This document shows positions 12,723 to 16,689 of a stretch of DNA of 16,689 nucleotides, piece by piece (the first letter of the stretch is position 1; each line of letters begins with the position of its first letter). Under the pieces are notes generated by a model. It worked only from the letters and a program-made list of their open reading frames with translations. It was not told where the DNA came from and made no database searches. The position numbers and the translations under genes are program-made. Origin of the DNA: Verrucomicrobia bacterium SCGC AAA164-M04. Lineage in GTDB: Bacteria > Verrucomicrobiota > Verrucomicrobiae > Verrucomicrobiales > Akkermansiaceae. The stretch lies in NCBI GenBank assembly GCA_000383735.1, contig KB912149.1, positions 2,267 through 18,955 of the forward strand. The letters are read 5' to 3'.

Positions 12723-13720
12723 AGAGACTAATTCCCTTTCTTATACCACTGCTTTCTTGGGGGCAATGCGACATGGAGATCATTGGGTTCAACCCCATTT
12801 CTACGGACCTTACCATAGCTGTTAACGGCGCTCAATGTGGCACGGAGGCCGACAGTATTGGAGAGTTTCTTCTTGCTCTAACGTTTAACCCTCCGCTAGA
12901 AGACAACCCGTTCCCTTGTTTCTATGACGACGGATGGGCACTACTTAACTTCCCCTTGGACTTCCCTGGGTTTGAAATAGGTCAAGGCCCTGACAACGTC
13001 TTGCAGGAAGGCGACACGATTACCTTCAATCTTCTTGAAACTCCGTGGGCAGGCAGCGGTGCTGCTCCGTGCTGGATAGACATTTTTCAGAGCGGATCCT
13101 ACTACGAGGAATGTTTGGTGATGAATGTGTGGCAAATAAACGACAGCGATAACATCAGTGGAGAGCCAGGGCTTGGGGGGTTCCCGTACCCAGATACCGA
13201 TATCTTTAACAGCTGGATAATGTGGTCGCTCAATGGGGCGTGTGACCCACCGCCTCCGCCTATTGTATATGGCTGCACAGATATGTTTGCCTACAACTAC
13301 AATGAGTTTGCAACTCATAGTGATGGAGGGTGCATCTATCAGGGATGCTTAGATCCTGAGGCCTTGAACTACTGCGAGGAGTGTACTGTAGAAGGACAGT
13401 GTCTGTATCTCCCAGAAGAAGGCGAGGATTGTAGTGATCCTCGCATCTACACCCCAAATACTTTTACACCAAATGGTGATACGGTCAACGAATACTGGAA
13501 GCCAGTGACTCGAAGTGAGTGCTGGTGGCGTTGGGAGTGCAGGATATACAACAGGTGGGGAACGCTAGTGTGGGTAAGCTATGACCCTCAAGACAAGTGG
13601 CTGGGAAACAGACTAGGGGCATTCGTTCCAGATGGAGTCTACACCTGGACCATAAAGGCCTCTACTTGGGAAAGCCAGAAGGTTATAGAGATGGCTGGAA
13701 ACGTAACGATATTCCGTTAA
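12719..13720 (+). CDS. Secreted cysteine-rich surface protein with T9SS type B (CHU_C / gliding-motility-associated) sorting domain
   Basis: I start at the ATG at 12719 (333 residues), which overlaps the protease stop by four bases and begins directly with a signal peptide (M-K-R then a Leu/Ile/Pro core, ending L-L-S-W-G before Gln16); the longer frame back to 12686 would bury it. Residues about 20-175 are a Cys- and aromatic-rich beta domain I do not recognise. A Pro stretch (177-181) leads to Y-G-C-T-D-M-F-A-Y-N-Y-N-E-F-A and a second partial copy G-C-L-D-P-E-A-L-N-Y (about 184-220), the GCTD-type repeat common in marine Bacteroidota surface proteins. The C-terminal domain (about 243-333: F-T-P-N-G-D, I-Y-N-R-W-G, P-D-G-V-Y-T-W) is the CHU_C type B sorting domain. 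Expected location: outer cell surface. Confidence 0.85.
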   Translation: MKRLIPFLIPLLSWGQCDMEIIGFNPISTDLTIAVNGAQCGTEADSIGEFLLALTFNPPLEDNPFPCFYDDGWALLNFPLDFPGFEIGQGPDNVLQEGDTITFNLLETPWAGSGAAPCWIDIFQSGSYYEECLVMNVWQINDSDNISGEPGLGGFPYPDTDIFNSWIMWSLNGACDPPPPPIVYGCTDMFAYNYNEFATHSDGGCIYQGCLDPEALNYCEECTVEGQCLYLPEEGEDCSDPRIYTPNTFTPNGDTVNEYWKPVTRSECWWRWECRIYNRWGTLVWVSYDPQDKWLGNRLGAFVPDGVYTWTIKASTWESQKVIEMAGNVTIFR

Positions 13721-14025
13721 TCACAGTCCTTTTGACGCAACTCGTCTACTAGAACTTTTAGCTGTTCCACATCCCTCTCTACGTGATTTAGCCTTAGATT
13801 CTGTTCTGCATCGTCAGGCAAGCTCCCCATCTCCCCACGAGGCCACTTAATTCTAAACTCAGAGTTAAGGTCAATCTCTTGATTGTGACGCATCGTGTCA
13901 ATCTCTAGCTTGTTTAGAGCCGACATTATTGTGAAGTAAAGAGTAACAGCAGCTCCTACACCCACAACGATTTGCACCATCCACTTAATGTTGATGCCGA
14001 GGTTGGTGTTGTCGTTTATATTCAC
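13717..14025 (-). CDS. Small membrane-anchored protein, possible lysis accessory
   Basis: This 102-residue protein starts with GTG (read from 14025), which overlaps the upstream stop in a GTGA arrangement. One membrane segment (about 16-36, W-M-V-Q-I-V-V-G-V-G-A-A-V-T-L-Y-F-T-I-M) follows a polar N-terminus; the rest is charged and helical, with a coiled-coil-like C-terminus. It is the last gene of the lysis-like cassette below a 3TM holin and could be a spanin-like or holin-modulating protein, but no lipobox or spanin signature is present. Its stop codon overlaps that of the convergent plus-strand gene (TTAA at 13717-13720). Confidence 0.6.
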   Translation of the reverse strand: MNINDNTNLGINIKWMVQIVVGVGAAVTLYFTIMSALNKLEIDTMRHNQEIDLNSEFRIKWPRGEMGSLPDDAEQNLRLNHVERDVEQLKVLVDELRQKDCD

Positions 14026-14231
14026 TCTACTTTGTTCTTTGCAAGAAGAAGCTTAATCTCTTGAATGTCCTTGAGCAACTGTTTTACGTCAGCCTTAAAT
14101 TCTGCGTTGTCTGTTTCGAGTGTATGTACTCTGGCGCTAAGCTTTCCGTAATCGTTTTGGAATTTTATCCAACCCATTACCAGCGCCCCAGCTACAGTTA
14201 GAAATTCAAAGTGACTCAAATTTTCAAGCAT
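14022..14231 (-). CDS. Small membrane/coiled-coil protein, possible lysis accessory
   Basis: This 69-residue protein has one short hydrophobic N-terminal segment (about 9-22, F-L-T-V-A-G-A-L-V-M-G-W-I) followed by a Leu/Lys/Glu heptad pattern (about 28-66), i.e. a membrane anchor with a coiled coil. Its ATG overlaps the holin stop by one base (TAATG) and its stop overlaps the next start by four, so three lysis-type genes are translationally coupled. The layout resembles phage holin/antiholin or Rz-like proteins, but the assignment is by architecture only. Confidence 0.6.
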   Translation of the reverse strand: MLENLSHFEFLTVAGALVMGWIKFQNDYGKLSARVHTLETDNAEFKADVKQLLKDIQEIKLLLAKNKVE

Positions 14232-14674
14232 TATTTTCTTGATTTTTCAATGGTCCTACCTGCGAAGTATGCACCAAAAGCTGTTAACATAAGTATTTCC
14301 AACAAAGATACGTAAGAATCCTTGACGTTAAATGCCCAGTTATCCATGCTATCGGCAACCATGGTGATCATAAACATGCTCATAAGGGCTATCAAAGTCA
14401 CTGGTCTGATGAGCTTTGCAAGCTTTACATCGCTCCCCATGTCAGCCTTCCATCTTTCTGTTACGTTCTCTTGAAACTTAACCTCTGCGTCAACCATAGC
14501 CTTAGCTTCAGCAGGGTCGACTGTACTGTCCATGTCAAGCAGGTTCTTCACAACCCCCAAACCGCCTCTGTCTGGAAGCATATTGCCTACAACATCAAGA
14601 ACTTTTGGGGCCTTGCTTTTAAGCCAAGCTCCAAGCTTAGTGTCTTTAATCTTATTGTCCTCTGAGTTTTTCAT
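14231..14674 (-). CDS. Holin of the three-transmembrane (GTA-holin-like) type
   Basis: This 147-residue protein has a polar N-terminal half (about 1-85) containing D-P-A-E-A-K and E-R-W-K-A-D-M-G-S-D, then R-P-V-T-L-I-A-L-M-S-M-F-M-I (a membrane segment near 90-107) and a second hydrophobic stretch near 122-138, ending in basic residues. The R-W-x-x-D-x-x-S then R-P order before the membrane segments is what I know from 3TM holins of phages and gene transfer agents (GTA_holin_3TM). Holins open the inner membrane at the end of infection. No endolysin is visible in the window. The start overlaps the polyvalent protein's end by 23 bases. Confidence 0.7.
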   Translation of the reverse strand: MKNSEDNKIKDTKLGAWLKSKAPKVLDVVGNMLPDRGGLGVVKNLLDMDSTVDPAEAKAMVDAEVKFQENVTERWKADMGSDVKLAKLIRPVTLIALMSMFMITMVADSMDNWAFNVKDSYVSLLEILMLTAFGAYFAGRTIEKSRK

Positions 14675-16689
14675 GCAATTCGTTGTATTCCATAATTAGT
14701 ATTCTCTCTTTTTCCTGAAGCTCCGCTGACTTGTTTACTCTTTGAACGTAAGGCAAATCCTGAGCTGACCTTCTTTCCTTCCGTAGAGACTTTAGTTTCT
14801 TCTCTACGCTTTTTATTTTCTTGTCTAGCTTTACAATCCCATCGTATCTACCTACATTCTTTTTATCGGCAGATTTTCTTTCCTTGTACAACTGCCTAAC
14901 CTCATCCTTGTTGTTGTCGTAAAGATCATAGTCGTAGTACTTTGATGGCTCACCATAGACCTTTCTAAGGAAGGGAATATCGTTGGCCTCCAGCACAGGT
15001 TTCTCACCTGTGCGGATCATCTCTTCAATATTGTATACGCTTTTTGAAGCTCGCATACCAAACTGTCCAAGGCCGCCTATGTAGTATTCAAATGGGTACC
15101 AAAACAGATCTGGGTTTACATCTACTGCGCCGCTTACCTGCTCGCTGCCACCAGTGGCACTGTTCATCCATTGGAACATACTCTTGATAAATCCTGGCGA
15201 TCTGAAAGAAAGCTCTGACTCAGGGCGCTTGGCCCCTACAGGGAACTGTGTTTGATGGACCTTAGACCCAAAATATGTTTCGTTTACCGCTATCTCCACA
15301 AGGGGCTTGAGCGTTGTTGGTGCAACGCCCTTCGCTAGATATTTAGCAAAGTTCTCAGATTGACCAAAGCTAATTGGTGAGAACGAACTCATAGCTGAGT
15401 TGGCTACAAACCATAGTGCGTCGTCAGCATCGCGCTCCCCAGCCATGGTCTCTGCCAATGCGGTTCCAAAGTTAGAGAAGAGGTTGTACCCGTATGGAAG
15501 TGGAATCTTGATGTAGTTCTTTCCGTCATACATCATAATTAGATTCCTCTCTTTTTCGTAGTCAGGAATCTTGTTGTAGAACAATTCTCCGTCTTCGTCC
15601 TCGTCAGACAAGGCCATGTTAATCATGGCCAGCATACCTGAGGCCAGTCCCAACCCAATGACAATCCTTTGTGGGCCACTTAGCTGCTTACTAATGCTTC
15701 CATCTGGGTTCTCGACCTGCTTAAGTTTACCAAGAGATCTGAAAATTCTAGCACTACCCTGAATAGATGCGTTGAAGAACAAGTAGTATGCGTTAGCCAC
15801 AGCCCCGTACTCGCCTGACTTATTGAAGTTTACGGTGATGTTTTTTGCAAGCTGTGCTGCGTCTGGTCTTGAAGCCCCAGCCTCCCGCGCTTCAATGTAT
15901 GAAGACAACCTAATGCTGTTTTCAAAAGCATCGTTTACTGCCTCGATATGAGCTAGGCTATTCTTCTCCATCCACTTGATGGCTTTTTTAGCTTTATTGC
16001 CTTCGTTTGTTTCGTTGTTAAGCTCTGCTGCAATAGTCTCAAGGGGTTTTACAAAGCCCCATCCAGTCTGCCCTCCATCTTCCTTGAACTCGGACAAGTA
16101 CTTTGCTACAACAGGATCCAGGTCCTTGCCAAATACATCACCCTTAAGCAAAGCCTTAAGAGTCTGAGGCGTTCGGGTAATAATTTTACGTGCTACTTCT
16201 TGTTTGCTCTTAATAGATCCGTCAGGCAGGTCCGCTTCTGCAATAGCATTAGGGATAGCTGACAAAATATCACGAGAGAAGTTAGAGATAATAAACTCTG
16301 GGTTCCTTGTAGTAAACGCAGCCCTCAAGAAGTTTGCAGGCTTAGCCATAACCTTAGATAGTGCATCTAGTTTAGTGACACCCATGCCCTTTAGATTCTT
16401 TGCGAGCGATGCGTCTTTAAAAATGATAAACTTTTGCTCTCCATCTAGCCTAACACCAACAGCTCTGTCTGGGTCGCTTACTACAATGTTGTCCGACGTG
16501 TTCCAAAGACTTGTGTTCGGATTAGATTTTACAAGGTTGAATAGAGACTGAAGAACCTCGTTTCTTCTTGCTTTAATTTTAACAGCCCCGTTTTGCTGTA
16601 TTATCTGAGCAAGGATGTTTGCGGGAGGAGTCTTTCTACCCTTAGCCTTCTTGGTCGTTGAGCCCTTAACATTAAACCCTATCCCGCCT
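14652..16689 (-). CDS. Large polyvalent protein, C-terminal part with LPD38-like domain (5' end outside the window)
   Basis: The frame is open from the stop at 14652 to the window edge (about 678 residues visible), so the ATG at 16385 is internal and the true start lies beyond 16689. Residues after that Met read L-R-A-A-F-T-T-R-N-P-E-F-I-I-S-N-F-S-R-D, the signature of large polyvalent protein-associated domain LPD38, followed by a hydrophobic stretch (IGLGLASGMLAMINMAL) and a K-I-P-L-P-Y-G-Y-N-L-F motif typical of it. The C-terminus (last 65 residues) is a basic coiled coil. Such proteins are very large phage products, often injected with DNA or part of the virion, with enzymatic domains nearer the N-terminus, here not seen. 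It lies upstream of the holin in one coupled operon. Confidence 0.7.
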   Translation of the reverse strand, partial: GGIGFNVKGSTTKKAKGRKTPPANILAQIIQQNGAVKIKARRNEVLQSLFNLVKSNPNTSLWNTSDNIVVSDPDRAVGVRLDGEQKFIIFKDASLAKNLKGMGVTKLDALSKVMAKPANFLRAAFTTRNPEFIISNFSRDILSAIPNAIAEADLPDGSIKSKQEVARKIITRTPQTLKALLKGDVFGKDLDPVVAKYLSEFKEDGGQTGWGFVKPLETIAAELNNETNEGNKAKKAIKWMEKNSLAHIEAVNDAFENSIRLSSYIEAREAGASRPDAAQLAKNITVNFNKSGEYGAVANAYYLFFNASIQGSARIFRSLGKLKQVENPDGSISKQLSGPQRIVIGLGLASGMLAMINMALSDEDEDGELFYNKIPDYEKERNLIMMYDGKNYIKIPLPYGYNLFSNFGTALAETMAGERDADDALWFVANSAMSSFSPISFGQSENFAKYLAKGVAPTTLKPLVEIAVNETYFGSKVHQTQFPVGAKRPESELSFRSPGFIKSMFQWMNSATGGSEQVSGAVDVNPDLFWYPFEYYIGGLGQFGMRASKSVYNIEEMIRTGEKPVLEANDIPFLRKVYGEPSKYYDYDLYDNNKDEVRQLYKERKSADKKNVGRYDGIVKLDKKIKSVEKKLKSLRKERRSAQDLPYVQRVNKSAELQEKERILIMEYNELHEKLRGQ

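Noticed and set aside
10827..13720. Secreted pair as phage tail fibre or virion proteins
   Set aside because: Signal peptides and T9SS sorting domains would send them out of the cell, which is not compatible with assembly into virions in the cytoplasm.
16204..16551. Plus-strand 115-codon frame opposite the polyvalent gene
   Set aside because: Antisense shadow; the minus frame is open to the window edge and has the LPD38 signature.
1..16689. CRISPR array, insertion sequence or integrase/attachment site
   Set aside because: No regularly spaced repeats, transposase or integrase motifs were seen, so lysogeny cannot be judged from this window.

Overview
The window looks like part of the genome of a tailed double-stranded DNA phage infecting a Bacteroidota host, probably a marine flavobacterium-like bacterium. 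Phage signs are tightly packed and overlapping small genes, a recombination/replication module, phage-style nucleases, a ribonucleotide reductase pair, a three-helix holin and the C-terminal half of an LPD38-type polyvalent protein. Host signs are few Shine-Dalgarno sequences, TAnnTTTG-like promoter elements, a BT4734/VirE-N type primase domain, and two secreted proteins ending in type IX secretion (T9SS) sorting domains. T9SS is known only from the Bacteroidota and relatives.

Layout. Positions 1-2450, plus strand: a run of small overlapping early-type genes of unknown function, including two very short ones (1851-2015 and 1958-2089). Positions 2437-5194: a DnaA-domain-IV-like DNA-binding protein, a putative single-strand annealing protein, a PD-(D/E)XK exonuclease, a small protein with an SSB-like C-terminal tip, and an Nmad1-like protein. 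Positions 5082-8057: a primase-helicase fusion, an endonuclease-I-like resolvase, a small helical protein and a further PD-(D/E)XK-like nuclease. Positions 8099-10728: class I ribonucleotide reductase, small then large subunit. Positions 10730-10814: a promoter-like box, a structured stretch and a strong terminator, a possible small RNA. Positions 10827-13720: a two-gene transcription unit for exported proteins, a pappalysin-like zinc metalloprotease with a type A T9SS tail and a cysteine-rich surface protein with a type B (CHU_C) T9SS tail. Positions 13717-16689, minus strand: two small membrane-anchored coiled-coil proteins, a holin and the truncated polyvalent protein.

How the genes work together. 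The plus-strand genes from 2437 on form a replication and recombination programme: the annealing protein and exonuclease pair, the primase-helicase opens and primes the fork, the resolvase clears branched DNA, and the reductase supplies deoxynucleotides. The minus-strand block is late (virion/lysis). The most unusual part is the secreted pair between them. It has its own promoter-like element, an upstream terminator and a four-base start/stop overlap, and both proteins carry a signal peptide followed by Gln and a T9SS sorting domain. This suggests a phage 'moron' that sends a protease and a surface protein out through the host's T9SS.

All functional calls come from reading motifs in the translations. 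No database search was possible.
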